DNA from: Gammaproteobacteria bacterium
Lineage (GTDB): Bacteria > Pseudomonadota > Gammaproteobacteria > Xanthomonadales > Wenzhouxiangellaceae
Length of the DNA stretch: 64,000 nucleotides
NCBI GenBank assembly: GCA_021772985.1
Contig: JAJFKX010000025.1
Span: 124,001-188,000, forward strand
Direction: 5' to 3'
Every line of letters starts with the position of its first letter. Position 1 is the stretch's first letter. Shown piece by piece: positions 10,933 to 20,713 of the stretch. A model generated the notes under the pieces. That model worked only from the letters and a program-made list of their open reading frames with translations. It did no database searches and was not told the DNA's origin. The position numbers and the translations under genes were made by a program.

Positions 10933-12888
10933 ATGAACTTCTTTCAGCAGCAGGCCAAAGCACGCTCACTCAGCAAGCGTCTGGTATTTTTATTCTTTCT
11001 GGCGGTAGCAGCAGTGGTGCTGGCCATGATGCTACTGGTGCTGGTGTTATTGGGGCACCCCCAGGAGGTCGGCCCAAGTGGCTTGGTACCGGCATTATTT
11101 TCACCCACCAATCTGGCTGATCAGAGCATGTTGCTCACTTGGACCGGGTTGGGCACTGCCGGTATATTGGGCTTTTCCAGCCTGTTTCGGGTTGCCGGAT
11201 TACGTGGTGGTGGCGGGAAAGTTGCCCAGGAACTGGGTGGCCAGCGGGTTGATCCCGATACCCGGGACCCATTACAACGGCGGCTGGTTAACGTTGTTGA
11301 AGAAATTGCCCTGGCCTCCGGCGTTCCAGTGCCGGATATTTATGTATTGGATCATGAATCCGGCATCAATGCATTTGCTGCTGGTTACAGCCCATCCGAT
11401 GCCGTGGTTGCAGTTACCCGCGGCACCCTGGAGACTTTGAACCGATCTGAACTACAAGGTGTCATCGCGCACGAATTCAGTCATATCCTGAACGGTGACA
11501 TGCGCTTGAATATTAAGCTGATGGGGATCTTGTTCGGTATTTTGGTGTTGGCGATTATGGGTCGCAAATTACTGCATAACGCTTATTTATTTGGTGGTGG
11601 CCGCCGCCGCGAGGGTAATGCCGGGGTGGTCTTGGCGATTGCCATCGGTTTGGTTGTGGTTGGTTATATCGGCTTGTTTTTCGGCCGCTGGATCAAGGCC
11701 GCAGTGGCCCGGCAACGCGAATATCTGGCTGATGCTTCAGCCGTTCAATTTACCCGGGACCCAAATGGTATTGCCGGCGCACTAAAAAAAATCGGCGCCA
11801 GCCAACATGGTGCAATTCTCGAGGCTGAAGCTGAAGAAGTCAGCCATATGCTGTTTGGCCCCGGCCAGGCAGTCAAGATGTTCGCTACCCATCCGCCATT
11901 GTTTGAACGAATTAAAGCCGTTGATCCGAGCTTTCAGCCTGAAGAAATAAAAATAATTGCCGAACGGATGGCTCGCGAAAAACGCCGCAGCCTGGAAGAC
12001 GCCAAACGTGAATCCGAACAACGCACCAAGAAGGCCAAAGCACCAGGCGGGTTCGATCTGAGCGCTGACAGTATTATCGAAAATATCGGCCACCCACACT
12101 GGCAGGCTATTTTGGCTGCTGCGGTATTGGCAGAATCATTGCCGGACCCACTGGTTCGTGCCGCTCGACACCATGAGTGGTCGCCGGCGCTGGTGTTAAT
12201 GCTGATGCTGGACCCGGATCAAACCATCAAGACCCAGCAGCTGGAAAGCATTAGTCGGCATCTGGGCGACACCACAACTCAGCAGGTGTCTGAACTGATG
12301 CGGCAATTTGGTGAAGTCACAGCCACTCAGCGTCTACCATTGCTGGAAATTGCCCTGCCTGCGGTCAAACGGCGTTCCCGCAAGGAAATCCAGAGTTTGC
12401 ATACAACAGTGCGTGATCTGAGCATTGCCGATCAGCGGATTGATCCGTTCGAGTTTTTACTCAGCCAGATTATCTCCAGTTACCTGCAGGATGCCATGCA
12501 ACCGGCCAGCGTAAAAGAACATGGCCGCTTTCACCTGAAACAGCGACAGGATGCAGTAGCAACCAGTCTCGCCGCTTTGGCCTGGTTCGGACACATCGAT
12601 AACAAAGCTGCTGCACTTACCGCTTATACAGCCGGTTTGAACATTACTGAATTGAAAGACCTGCCATCATCACCCAGCTGGCCCCAGCATAAAAGCTGGG
12701 CTGATGACCTGAAAAGATCCTTAGAGGCACTGAATCTGCTCACCCCTAAGGATAAACAACAACTGGTTAAAGCCTGGCTGACCACGGTGCTGCATGACCA
12801 GCAAGCCACCGCAGATGAATTGGAATTGCTGCGTGCATACTGCGCCACTATCCATGTGCCGATGCCACCGCTGAGCGCACCAGAGTAA
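10933..12888 (+). CDS. M48 family membrane metallopeptidase (HtpX-like) with long C-terminal region
   Basis: 651 residues, about twice the length of HtpX. Two N-terminal membrane segments lie at about 20-47 and 66-86. The zinc motif HEFSH is at 180-184, and Glu of REYLADASAV provides the third ligand further on. Two more membrane segments lie between them (about 195-214 and 231-252). After about residue 360 there is a 290-residue helical region with no motif I recognise. M48 peptidases of this kind degrade misfolded membrane proteins. Pairing with lemA is common in bacteria. AGGAG precedes the start. Confidence 0.92.
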   Translation: MNFFQQQAKARSLSKRLVFLFFLAVAAVVLAMMLLVLVLLGHPQEVGPSGLVPALFSPTNLADQSMLLTWTGLGTAGILGFSSLFRVAGLRGGGGKVAQELGGQRVDPDTRDPLQRRLVNVVEEIALASGVPVPDIYVLDHESGINAFAAGYSPSDAVVAVTRGTLETLNRSELQGVIAHEFSHILNGDMRLNIKLMGILFGILVLAIMGRKLLHNAYLFGGGRRREGNAGVVLAIAIGLVVVGYIGLFFGRWIKAAVARQREYLADASAVQFTRDPNGIAGALKKIGASQHGAILEAEAEEVSHMLFGPGQAVKMFATHPPLFERIKAVDPSFQPEEIKIIAERMAREKRRSLEDAKRESEQRTKKAKAPGGFDLSADSIIENIGHPHWQAILAAAVLAESLPDPLVRAARHHEWSPALVLMLMLDPDQTIKTQQLESISRHLGDTTTQQVSELMRQFGEVTATQRLPLLEIALPAVKRRSRKEIQSLHTTVRDLSIADQRIDPFEFLLSQIISSYLQDAMQPASVKEHGRFHLKQRQDAVATSLAALAWFGHIDNKAAALTAYTAGLNITELKDLPSSPSWPQHKSWADDLKRSLEALNLLTPKDKQQLVKAWLTTVLHDQQATADELELLRAYCATIHVPMPPLSAPE

Positions 12889-12936
12889 GCATGTACCGGC
12901 TGATTGATTTAGCCGGTGATTGTAACGGGGACTAGC

Positions 12937-14643
12937 ATGCGAAGAACTGCGCTGATTCTCCTTGGGATATTGAGCTGGCACTACTCTGCTACTGCTGACG
13001 TTCAAACCAGACAATTGAACCCTGTATTGGCCGAGTTCGGTGATGTATCAGCTAATTTTGTGATCAGCACGGATAGTCAATGGGTGGTATTTTCTGCAGA
13101 AAACATCATCGACAACCGAAAAAACCTGTTCAGTGCCCGCTTGAACAACAACTCCCCGGCACTACAGTTAAATGACCCGGTTATCGACGGCGGTGATATC
13201 CGTGATGATATCGGCCCGAACTTTAAAATCACAGCGGACAATAATATTGTGGTTTATCGCTCGCTCGACCCTGATAGTGGTGAACTTAATCTGTTCAGTG
13301 TTTCATTGGATGGTTCCAGGGCACCTCAATTATTGAACAATTCCAGTGCCCAGGGAACCCGGGTGCGATTTGATTTTTTCCCGACCAATGATGGCCGGGT
13401 GGTCTACCGCTCCAATGAAAACAATCTGACCGATTATGAAATATTCATAGTCCCCGCTGATGGTTCTGCTGCACCGGTTAGAATCAGTCCGGATTTACCA
13501 CCAGGATTAGAAATAATTTTTATCGCTGGCCTGGACCCCACCCATAGTTGGGCTATCTATTTGCTTACCGGTGGTATCGCAGTAGCACCAAAACTGTTTG
13601 CCGTTAACCTGGATAACCCCAGCCTGGTGACTGATCTTACCGCTGGACTGGCGATTCCCGAACAGTTTGTGGAAACACAGCCGGATTGGATCAGCGACAC
13701 ACATGTTGTGTTCACCTTTGCGGTGGGTGATTTCACCCCCGATCTGATTTATTCAGCTGTATTGGATGGATCAACAAGCCCACAACTGCTGAGCAATTTT
13801 GTTGGTTCTGAAGTGTTGGGGATTGGTCCCAGCAGCAATTCAGATGCATCAATAATTGCCTATACATCGAATAACAACGGTCAATCACTGATGTATGTTT
13901 CAACGGTTGACGGGGCTACCTCACCAGTACCGATTGCAGCGCCCAACGGTGGTGTTTTTACCAATTTTGCCTTGTTCAGTCCGGACTCACAGCAAATCGT
14001 CAACTCTGTTGAAGGTAGCGGAACCGGAACTTTATTTAGTTTCCATACCGACGGCGGTGGTAACCCAATCAACCTCAATCCAACCGGGGTTCCGTCATTA
14101 TTTATACCCGAAGGATTTCAGATTACTGCTGATGGAACAACCGTGGTATACCTCGCCAGCATAGATAGTGCAGCAGATTTGGACTTATACAGTGCCCCAA
14201 TTACTGGCGGAGAAGTATTCAGACTTAATACCCAACCGGTAGCCTCTCCAAGACTGACTGATTTCCAACTGACCAATGACAGTCAGTCGGTCACCTATCT
14301 GTCTGCCGAAGGTAATGCTTTCAGCTCGGCACTGGACGGCAGCAGTCCCCCCGTTAAACTCAATGGAAAACTGGTTCCCGGCGGCAGCCTGATTGAACTG
14401 GACAGCCCTTTCCCACCTGTAACCTTTAATGTTGCCTTCGCGAATACACCTGATGAAAGCCGTTTCATCTACCGGGCCGACCAGAATTTTGTTGGTCAAT
14501 ATGAATTATTTGCTGCCGGGCTTCCACCGCTACCAGCTGCAGCAAACGTACCGGCCGTGTCTTATTGGAGCTTGCTGGTATTACTGTTATTGATTGTTAG
14601 CAGTTATTTCATCCCGGCAAGGGAAGTTTCCCAGCAAAAATGA
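12937..14643 (+). CDS. Secreted propeller protein with IPTL-CTERM-like sorting tail
   Basis: 568 residues. The signal peptide (RRTALILLGILSWHYSATA) is followed by a long region of TolB-like repeats, visible as recurring VVYRS, DGSxAP and LFSVSLDGS segments. The last 35 residues contain VPAVSYWSLLVLLLLIVSSY followed by a basic stretch (PAREVSQQK). A short Pro motif, a membrane segment and a basic end resemble the IPTL-CTERM tails processed by exosortase-type sorting. The ATG at 12937 is preferred over the upstream GTG at 12916 because GGGG lies eight bases before it and the signal peptide begins there. Function unknown. Confidence 0.75.
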   Translation: MRRTALILLGILSWHYSATADVQTRQLNPVLAEFGDVSANFVISTDSQWVVFSAENIIDNRKNLFSARLNNNSPALQLNDPVIDGGDIRDDIGPNFKITADNNIVVYRSLDPDSGELNLFSVSLDGSRAPQLLNNSSAQGTRVRFDFFPTNDGRVVYRSNENNLTDYEIFIVPADGSAAPVRISPDLPPGLEIIFIAGLDPTHSWAIYLLTGGIAVAPKLFAVNLDNPSLVTDLTAGLAIPEQFVETQPDWISDTHVVFTFAVGDFTPDLIYSAVLDGSTSPQLLSNFVGSEVLGIGPSSNSDASIIAYTSNNNGQSLMYVSTVDGATSPVPIAAPNGGVFTNFALFSPDSQQIVNSVEGSGTGTLFSFHTDGGGNPINLNPTGVPSLFIPEGFQITADGTTVVYLASIDSAADLDLYSAPITGGEVFRLNTQPVASPRLTDFQLTNDSQSVTYLSAEGNAFSSALDGSSPPVKLNGKLVPGGSLIELDSPFPPVTFNVAFANTPDESRFIYRADQNFVGQYELFAAGLPPLPAAANVPAVSYWSLLVLLLLIVSSYFIPAREVSQQK

Positions 14644-14692
14644 GGCTCTCAATCTACCCCATAAAATGATTCCACAGTGTTAGCATGACTGC

Positions 14693-16732
14693 ATGAATCA
14701 GTTATACAACCGGCTGGCTGACACCACCAGCACCTACTTGCAACAACACCTGGACAACCCGGTTCACTGGCAGCCGTGGGACCAACAGGCATTGGCTACC
14801 GCCAAACAACTGGATAAGCCGATATTGCTATCTGTTGGTTACGCCGCCTGCCATTGGTGCCATGTTATGGCGCATCAGAGTTTTGAGGACCAAGCCATAG
14901 CAAAATTGATGAATGAGAATTTCATCAACATCAAAGTCGATCGACAGGAACGACCGGACCTGGACAGTCAATATCAATTAACTCACCAACTGTTCACTGG
15001 CCGAACTGGTGGCTGGCCATTAACTGTATTTCTTGACCCACAGGACTTAACACCTTTTTTTGCCGGTACTTATTTTCCACCGCAGCCAGCACGTGGCATG
15101 CCGGGCTTTGCAGATATCCTGCAGCGTCTGGCAGTGCTGTTTGCAGAGCGTCGGGAAGATTTGCAACAGCAGGCGCTGCGTATTCGTGAAGCATTAACTG
15201 AATTATCCGGCAGTGCCGCTGCTGCCGGCGAGCAACTTGACAATAAGCCGCTGCAACAGGCTTATGGAAACTTATTGGGCAGCGTGGACCAACAATACGG
15301 AGGAATCGGCGATGCACCCAAATTCCCCCGTTGCCCGGAACTGAATTTGCTGGCCTTATTGGCACAACAGGGTAATAAGGAATGCACCGCAGTACTCCGC
15401 AATGCTTTGCAGGCGATTCTTGATGGTGGCCTTTATGACCACTTGGGTGGCGGTTTTTACCGTTATTGCGTAGATGTCGATTGGAGCATCCCACACTTTG
15501 AGAAGATGCTTTATGACAATGCCCAACTGCTGCCTTTACTGGCTCTGCACGCTGATCAGTTAAACAATGCCCTCCCTGCAATCAGGGCCACCATTAACTG
15601 GCTGGAGCGGCGTATGGCACAGCCTGCGGGAAACGGGATACTGTACGCCGCCGCGTTGGATGCCGATAGCCTTGATGACGGTGGACATTCCGAGGAAGGC
15701 GCTTATTACGTGTGGCAAGCTCAACAGGTTGAAAAGTTAATTGGAGCCGATTCCTACCCGGGTTTTGCCAGACATTATGGCCTGGACCGATCGCCCAATT
15801 TCGAAGGTCAGGCCTGGCATTTGCGCTGCCGCCCTGGACAACAAGCCATGCCGGAGCTGGATAAGGCTCGTGAATTACTGCTGCAGTCTCGTCAGCAACG
15901 AACCTTGCCAACGCTTGATGTGCAGGCATTGTGTGGCTGGAATGCGATGCTCTCTGATGGTCTTTTGCGGGCCGGATACAGCTTGTCTGATCAAACCTTG
16001 ACCAGCAAAGGTTGCCAGCTGATTGCAAGCTTATGGGATAACCTATGGTTTGATTCCGATTCACAGCCACGCCTGGCTCAGCGTTTTGCCAGTGGAGCTG
16101 CCCAGGGAGAAGCATTTCTAGATGATGCAGCCGGCTTATTGGTGGCTATGATTACCAATCTGCAACAGCGGCTGCAACCATCAGGCCTGGCGCACTGCAA
16201 GCAATTGGCTGATTATTTACTGGATCAGTTTTATGATCCAGAGCATGGCGGGTTTTGGCTGTCGCCACACAGTAATACCGACTTGCTGGTCCGCAACAAA
16301 CCATTTTTAGATGATGCTACACCGGCCGGCAATGCGTTGGCCTGTCAGGCATTGCTAAGGCTGGGGCATTTGTGTGGGGATACTCGCTACCTCGATGCCG
16401 CAGAAAAAACGCTTCAGGCTGCCTGGAGTGATTTGCAACGCTACCCGGGCGCCGGGGCGAGTATGCTGATTGCGCTGGATCAATATTTGCAACCAGTTCC
16501 ACAAGTGTTGGCTTGTGGTGAATTCAATAACACTGAAATCAACACCTGGCTGGCAAGAACTGATGTCGATAGTTATTTCATTGATAAAGCGACCAGCTGG
16601 CAGCAGCCGGAATCAACTCTGGGCAGCCTGATTAAAACAGCCCGCCAGCAACCAACAGCGGTGATGGTATGTGTCGGCAATCGTTGCCTGCCTTTGTGCG
16701 CATCGCTGGATGAAGCGGCGCAACAGTTGTGA
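14693..16732 (+). CDS. YyaL/SSP411-like thioredoxin-domain protein (DUF255)
   Basis: 679 residues. The N-terminal 170 residues form the DUF255 thioredoxin-like domain with NPVHWQPW, the active-site-like ACHWCHVMAHQSFED, and VDRQERPDLD. The rest resembles the six-hairpin glycosidase/N-acylglucosamine epimerase fold (GGIGDAPKFPRCPE, YDHLGGGFYRYCVD, PHFEKMLYDNAQLL). Proteins of this type are widespread and cytosolic; the reaction is not settled. The neighbours do not suggest a pathway. Confidence 0.93.
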   Translation: MNQLYNRLADTTSTYLQQHLDNPVHWQPWDQQALATAKQLDKPILLSVGYAACHWCHVMAHQSFEDQAIAKLMNENFINIKVDRQERPDLDSQYQLTHQLFTGRTGGWPLTVFLDPQDLTPFFAGTYFPPQPARGMPGFADILQRLAVLFAERREDLQQQALRIREALTELSGSAAAAGEQLDNKPLQQAYGNLLGSVDQQYGGIGDAPKFPRCPELNLLALLAQQGNKECTAVLRNALQAILDGGLYDHLGGGFYRYCVDVDWSIPHFEKMLYDNAQLLPLLALHADQLNNALPAIRATINWLERRMAQPAGNGILYAAALDADSLDDGGHSEEGAYYVWQAQQVEKLIGADSYPGFARHYGLDRSPNFEGQAWHLRCRPGQQAMPELDKARELLLQSRQQRTLPTLDVQALCGWNAMLSDGLLRAGYSLSDQTLTSKGCQLIASLWDNLWFDSDSQPRLAQRFASGAAQGEAFLDDAAGLLVAMITNLQQRLQPSGLAHCKQLADYLLDQFYDPEHGGFWLSPHSNTDLLVRNKPFLDDATPAGNALACQALLRLGHLCGDTRYLDAAEKTLQAAWSDLQRYPGAGASMLIALDQYLQPVPQVLACGEFNNTEINTWLARTDVDSYFIDKATSWQQPESTLGSLIKTARQQPTAVMVCVGNRCLPLCASLDEAAQQL

Positions 16733-16962
16733 AAATGACCCGCTCCGTTGGTGCCACAGGAAAAGGCAATAGCTATTAAGTTATCAGTTAGTTAACGCGA
16801 CTTTGTGATGCACTAGCACAGGTTACAGTCTGTTATAACATCACATTCTTATTTGATTAACCTACCTTTAACACAGTATCTTAATGGGCGTTTATGGTTG
16901 CTCGGCAATAGTCAACCAACCATGACGGGGAGTCTATTTCACACAACAGAAGGAATTAGAAT

Positions 16963-17280
16963 ATGAATAACATCGGCAAAATCGCTTTCATTATCGGTTT
17001 GGTTATTGCTGTTATCGGGGCATTCGGTATCAGCGCAAGCTGGTTTGGCTGGGCTTTGGTCGTACTTGGGGTAGTTGTCGGCTTTATGAATGTAAGCCCC
17101 TCTGAAACTCGCGGTTTCCTGATTGCAGGCATGGCATTGTTATTGTCAGCCAGTGCACTGAATGGCATCCCTTATGTTGGTGACCATATTTCCGCGATAA
17201 TGTCCAACCTTAGCTTGTTCCTCGGCGGCGCTGTATTTATCGTTGCCATTATGTCTTTGTTCCAAAGCGCCAGAGACTAA
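16963..17280 (+). CDS. Small hypothetical membrane protein
   Basis: 105 residues with three or four hydrophobic segments (about 6-24, 27-44, 50-64, 80-99) and few charges. The loop NVSPSETRG is the most distinctive stretch. No family is recognised. It is a single gene: a 230-base leader with AAGGAATT before the ATG, and a strong terminator directly after it. Confidence 0.75.
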   Translation: MNNIGKIAFIIGLVIAVIGAFGISASWFGWALVVLGVVVGFMNVSPSETRGFLIAGMALLLSASALNGIPYVGDHISAIMSNLSLFLGGAVFIVAIMSLFQSARD

Positions 17281-17302
17281 CCACTAAAAATAACGCTTTC
17301 GA

Positions 17303-17329
17303 CAAGGGCACTACGGTGCCCTTGTTTTT
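17303..17329 (+). terminator. Rho-independent terminator
   Basis: Perfect 9-bp stem CAAGGGCAC / GTGCCCTTG with loop TACG, followed by five T. It lies 22 bases after the small membrane protein gene. Confidence 0.9.
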
Positions 17330-17459
17330 AGGATTTATCTCAAAACTCTACGCAATAACCCGCGCATATTTTTGAATTAAGCCCATTCGACTGGACGTCA
17401 CCTTTGAAGTCCACTATAAATATCTTTGCCAGTATGTAGCCAGGCCCACAGGAATACAC

Positions 17460-19202
17460 ATGAGTCAACCTGCATTAAAAGTCCACCACGGCGCTTATCC
17501 AGAACTTTCCGTACCGGCCGTACTGGTCGGTTACTTTTTAGGCGCAGTGATTGCGGTCAGTATCGGCTATGCTGCACTGATCCTCGGCTTCTCCATTGAG
17601 GGCTCTGAACTGGCCGCAATTCTCGGCTTTGCGATCTTGCGCGGCATGTTACGCCGCAGCAGTATCATCGAAGTCAACATCGTACAAACCGTAGCCAGTG
17701 CGGTGAACGGCGCTTCCTCCGGTTTGATGTTTTCAGTGCCGGCCATTTTTATCCTGGCGGGTATGCGCGATGATCCCAGTTTGCTCAATTTTGACCCAGT
17801 GCTGATGACCTTTGGCGCCATCGCCGGCGCCTTTTTGGGAATTGGCTTTATCATTCCGTTGCGCAAGCAGATGATTGATTACGAACGCTTGACCTTTCCG
17901 GGCGGCGTGGCTGTGGCAACAATCCTCAAGTCACCGGGTGCCGGGATACGCAAAGCGATGGTGCTGGTGGGCGCGGCCCTGTTTGCCGGTTTGCTGCATT
18001 TCATCAGCCAAACCACCGGGGTTGAATATTGGGACCTGGGCGGTGCACTGGGCTTGCCTGAATACTTCAATGGTATTTGGTATTTATCGCTGCTTACCGT
18101 CGGGGTTGGCTATATTGCCGGCAAGGGAGGCGTAGCATTTATTATCGGGGGTTATCTGTGTTACTGGGTATTATCACCCATGTTGGATGGTTTAAATCAG
18201 TTTCCAGTCAACGAAGCTGGGCAGGCGATTTCTGATCCGGGCGCGTTGCGCTCGTTGTTGTATCGCCCAGTCGGCATTGGCATGTTGATTGGTGGCGCGC
18301 TGGCGGGCATTGCGCTGGCATTACCATTGATTGTCAGCGCCATTCGCAACATGCAGAGTGCCTCTAAAGCTGAATCTGCCGTATCCAAAGACGAAATGCC
18401 AATCAAACTGCTGTACATCGCAGTGGCCGGCGCGGCTATCTTACTAACCATTATGGCTGTCACTTCTGCTGAACAAGTCGGCCTGGCGCGTGGCTTGGTG
18501 ATGGCGGCTGCAGGGACCTTGTGGATCTGGATTGCAGGAGTCATTCTTTCTGAAGCAATCGGCCGGACCAATTGGTCACCGTTATCCGGCATGACCTTGA
18601 TCGCGGTAACCATCCTGATTTTTATTACCCGCGGCATGGATGAAAATCAGGCAATTATCGCCGCCATTATGGTGGGAGCAGCCACTTGTGTGGCAATGTC
18701 ACAAGCGACGGATTTAATGCTGGATCTGAAAACCGGCTATCTGGTCGGCGCCACCCCGCGAATGCAGCAATATGGTCAATTCCTGGGAGCCTGGCTGGGT
18801 CCGATCCTGATCCTGGCTTTGATTTTTATTTTGCATGAGGCTTACACCCTGGGCAGTGACAAACTACCGGCCCCTCAAGGTCAGGTTCTGGCTGGGTTGA
18901 TACAGGGAATTCTGGGCGGTGATGTACCCGTTGAAAAATACCTGGCAGGTGCGGGCCTGGGTGCGATGCTGAGCCTGTTTCAGCCGGGCCTGGGCATTAC
19001 CGTCGGTCTGGGTTTTTATCTGCCATTCGCGATCGTATTAACCTACAGCATCGGTACCCTGCTGCGAGTATTGAGTAATTGGAAACTGGGTGACAGTTTT
19101 GCTGATAATCTCGGAATCCCGATCGCTGCAGGTTTTATTGTCGGTGAAGCCCTGGTCGGGGTCGGTTTTGCGATTGACAAAATCTTAGCTGCGGGGATTT
19201 GA
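17460..19202 (+). CDS. OPT family oligopeptide/metal-chelate transporter
   Basis: 580 residues and strongly hydrophobic throughout, with about 14 membrane segments. Family landmarks include LGFAILRGMLRRSSIIEVNIVQT, IPLRKQMIDYERLTFPGGVAVATILKS, GKGGVAFIIGGYLCYWVLSP, SQATDLMLDLKTGYLVGATPR and a C-terminal GLGITVGLGFYLPF...GFIVGEALVGV. OPT proteins import small peptides or metal-siderophore complexes with protons; the substrate here is unknown. The next gene starts within three bases of its stop and is probably coupled. Confidence 0.93.
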   Translation: MSQPALKVHHGAYPELSVPAVLVGYFLGAVIAVSIGYAALILGFSIEGSELAAILGFAILRGMLRRSSIIEVNIVQTVASAVNGASSGLMFSVPAIFILAGMRDDPSLLNFDPVLMTFGAIAGAFLGIGFIIPLRKQMIDYERLTFPGGVAVATILKSPGAGIRKAMVLVGAALFAGLLHFISQTTGVEYWDLGGALGLPEYFNGIWYLSLLTVGVGYIAGKGGVAFIIGGYLCYWVLSPMLDGLNQFPVNEAGQAISDPGALRSLLYRPVGIGMLIGGALAGIALALPLIVSAIRNMQSASKAESAVSKDEMPIKLLYIAVAGAAILLTIMAVTSAEQVGLARGLVMAAAGTLWIWIAGVILSEAIGRTNWSPLSGMTLIAVTILIFITRGMDENQAIIAAIMVGAATCVAMSQATDLMLDLKTGYLVGATPRMQQYGQFLGAWLGPILILALIFILHEAYTLGSDKLPAPQGQVLAGLIQGILGGDVPVEKYLAGAGLGAMLSLFQPGLGITVGLGFYLPFAIVLTYSIGTLLRVLSNWKLGDSFADNLGIPIAAGFIVGEALVGVGFAIDKILAAGI

Positions 19203-19204
19203 GC

Positions 19205-19762
19205 ATGCCTTTTTTATTATTGATTATTGGATTTGTGTTCGCCGCCCTGGTGGCAGTACTGGATGTTACCCAAGTCAACTGGTTACTGTTTGCCGCTCCA
19301 TTAGTGGTTGGTTTTTTGGGGGTAATCTGGCACCGGCGCCGGTTGCACGCAGAAGCCAGTCATGGCGACGTGGTACAGGGTAACCTGACAACTTTGCAAA
19401 CAGCGCTGGGCAATATCGTCAACAACCTGGAACCGATGGTAGCTAATCGCGACCAGTTGCCACCCCATCAGGCACGTTTTGATATCGATCGCCTGTTTCG
19501 CGAAGATTTAAACAGTTTTGCCAACGCCAGGGAAGCGATGAGCCATGCCTTCGGCCTGCAGGCATATGCTGATGTGATGAGTGCTTTTGCAGCCGGTGAG
19601 CGTTACATTAACCGGGTCTGGTCAGCTTCTGCAGATGGTTACGTTGACGAAGTCAATGAGTACCTTCAACGGGCACTGAATCAATTTAAAGACGCGTCTC
19701 AGCTATTTGCTTCGCAACAAACAAAACGGGCCGAACGAAGCGCACAAACTGCAACCACCTGA
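19205..19762 (+). CDS. Hypothetical membrane-anchored protein coupled to OPT transporter
   Basis: 185 residues, family not recognised. Two adjacent N-terminal hydrophobic segments (about 2-20 and 24-42) are followed by a basic RHRR-like stop-transfer and a soluble helical domain of about 140 residues rich in Gln, Asn and Ala (TLQTALGNIVNNLE, FNSFANAREAMSHAF). The ATG at 19205 follows the transporter stop by two bases. A TTG at 19199 overlapping the stop is the alternative. Its position suggests an accessory subunit of the transporter. Confidence 0.7.
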   Translation: MPFLLLIIGFVFAALVAVLDVTQVNWLLFAAPLVVGFLGVIWHRRRLHAEASHGDVVQGNLTTLQTALGNIVNNLEPMVANRDQLPPHQARFDIDRLFREDLNSFANAREAMSHAFGLQAYADVMSAFAAGERYINRVWSASADGYVDEVNEYLQRALNQFKDASQLFASQQTKRAERSAQTATT

Positions 19763-19834
19763 TTGTTCTGGCTTTGCAAGCAATCCACCATATTATGGGT
19801 CATATGACAGGTTACCCAATCAAGTCTGGACCCT

Positions 19835-20419
19835 ATGATGAAATACCTGAACAGGGGCGTTAAAAGCCTCTTTACAGTACTTTTAACCGTTCTTTTGCTA
19901 ACAGCTTGTGATCGGTCATCGACTGATAGCACTGTAACAAGTCAATTTGGCATGGCACCCAGCTTCCATTTAAGCACTCCAGATGGTGAACTCATTAGCT
20001 TGCCACGCCAATCTGAAAGCCTCGATATCTATCTATTTTGGGCCACCTGGTGCCCTTACTGTGGACAGTTGATGCCGCATTTGCAAAGCATTAAAGATGA
20101 ATACGGTGATCGGGTAACTATCTATGCGATCAATATCAAAGAAAACGGTGATCCAGTCGAGTACATGAATCAACGCGGCTATGATTTTACTTTATTGCTG
20201 GAAGGTGATGATGTTGCTGAGCTGTATGACGTGGATAGCACGCCCGGTTTAATGTTAGTGGATGGTAACGGCTATCACCGCTTCGATATGAGCACTTTGC
20301 TTGCACCATCTTCCAAAGCCCTGGAGGGCTTGAGCCATCGCCAACGTTCGCGGCGTATTGCGCCTTGGTGGGCGGGCCAGATTCGTCAACAAATTGATCA
20401 AATCATCGCTGAAAACTGA
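19835..20419 (+). CDS. TlpA-like thioredoxin-fold lipoprotein (first of a tandem pair)
   Basis: 194 residues. Lipoprotein signal with lipobox LLTAC (Cys25), then a TlpA/ResA-type thioredoxin domain: APSFHLSTPDGELISLP, active site WCPYC (Cys73, Cys76), and cis-Pro in DSTPGLMLVDGNG. The C-terminal 45 residues (SSKALEGLSHRQRSRRIAPWW) extend past the usual fold and are shared with the second copy. It probably acts as a membrane-bound periplasmic thiol oxidoreductase. No cytochrome c maturation gene is nearby. Confidence 0.9.
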   Translation: MMKYLNRGVKSLFTVLLTVLLLTACDRSSTDSTVTSQFGMAPSFHLSTPDGELISLPRQSESLDIYLFWATWCPYCGQLMPHLQSIKDEYGDRVTIYAINIKENGDPVEYMNQRGYDFTLLLEGDDVAELYDVDSTPGLMLVDGNGYHRFDMSTLLAPSSKALEGLSHRQRSRRIAPWWAGQIRQQIDQIIAEN

Positions 20420-20430
20420 AATTATTATCT

Positions 20431-20461
20431 GCCGAACCTCTGATTGAATCAGAGGTTCGGC
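20431..20461. repeat. Long inverted repeat between the two TlpA-like genes
   Basis: Perfect 14-bp arms GCCGAACCTCTGAT / ATCAGAGGTTCGGC around a three-base loop (TGA). It begins 11 bases after the first lipoprotein gene. No T run follows on either strand, so it may be a stabilising 3' hairpin or a weak terminator. The rest of the gap to 20713 shows no gene; TAAGGAGAG precedes the next ATG. Confidence 0.75.
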
Positions 20462-20713
20462 AATATCAAAACTCTCTAATCAATCAACTTCAAACGCAAA
20501 AACTTGAAGTTTGATTCACTGGTATCGATCGATGCATTACAAAAAGTCTGCAGTAATTCCCTTACAAACCAGAGGCGCTTTTCCCCATCGCTTGCGATTA
20601 AAACAAGTATTAGCCAAAAGTATTATAAATTTTTGATGTATTTGTAAGCAGCCACTAAAAATACGGGTCACAGGTAAAGCTTATCACTGGTATTAACTAA
20701 GGAGAGTTTTACG

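Noticed and set aside
12895-12917. Hairpin ACCGGCT / AGCCGGT after the M48 gene as a terminator
   Set aside because: Long loop and no T tract; could be chance.
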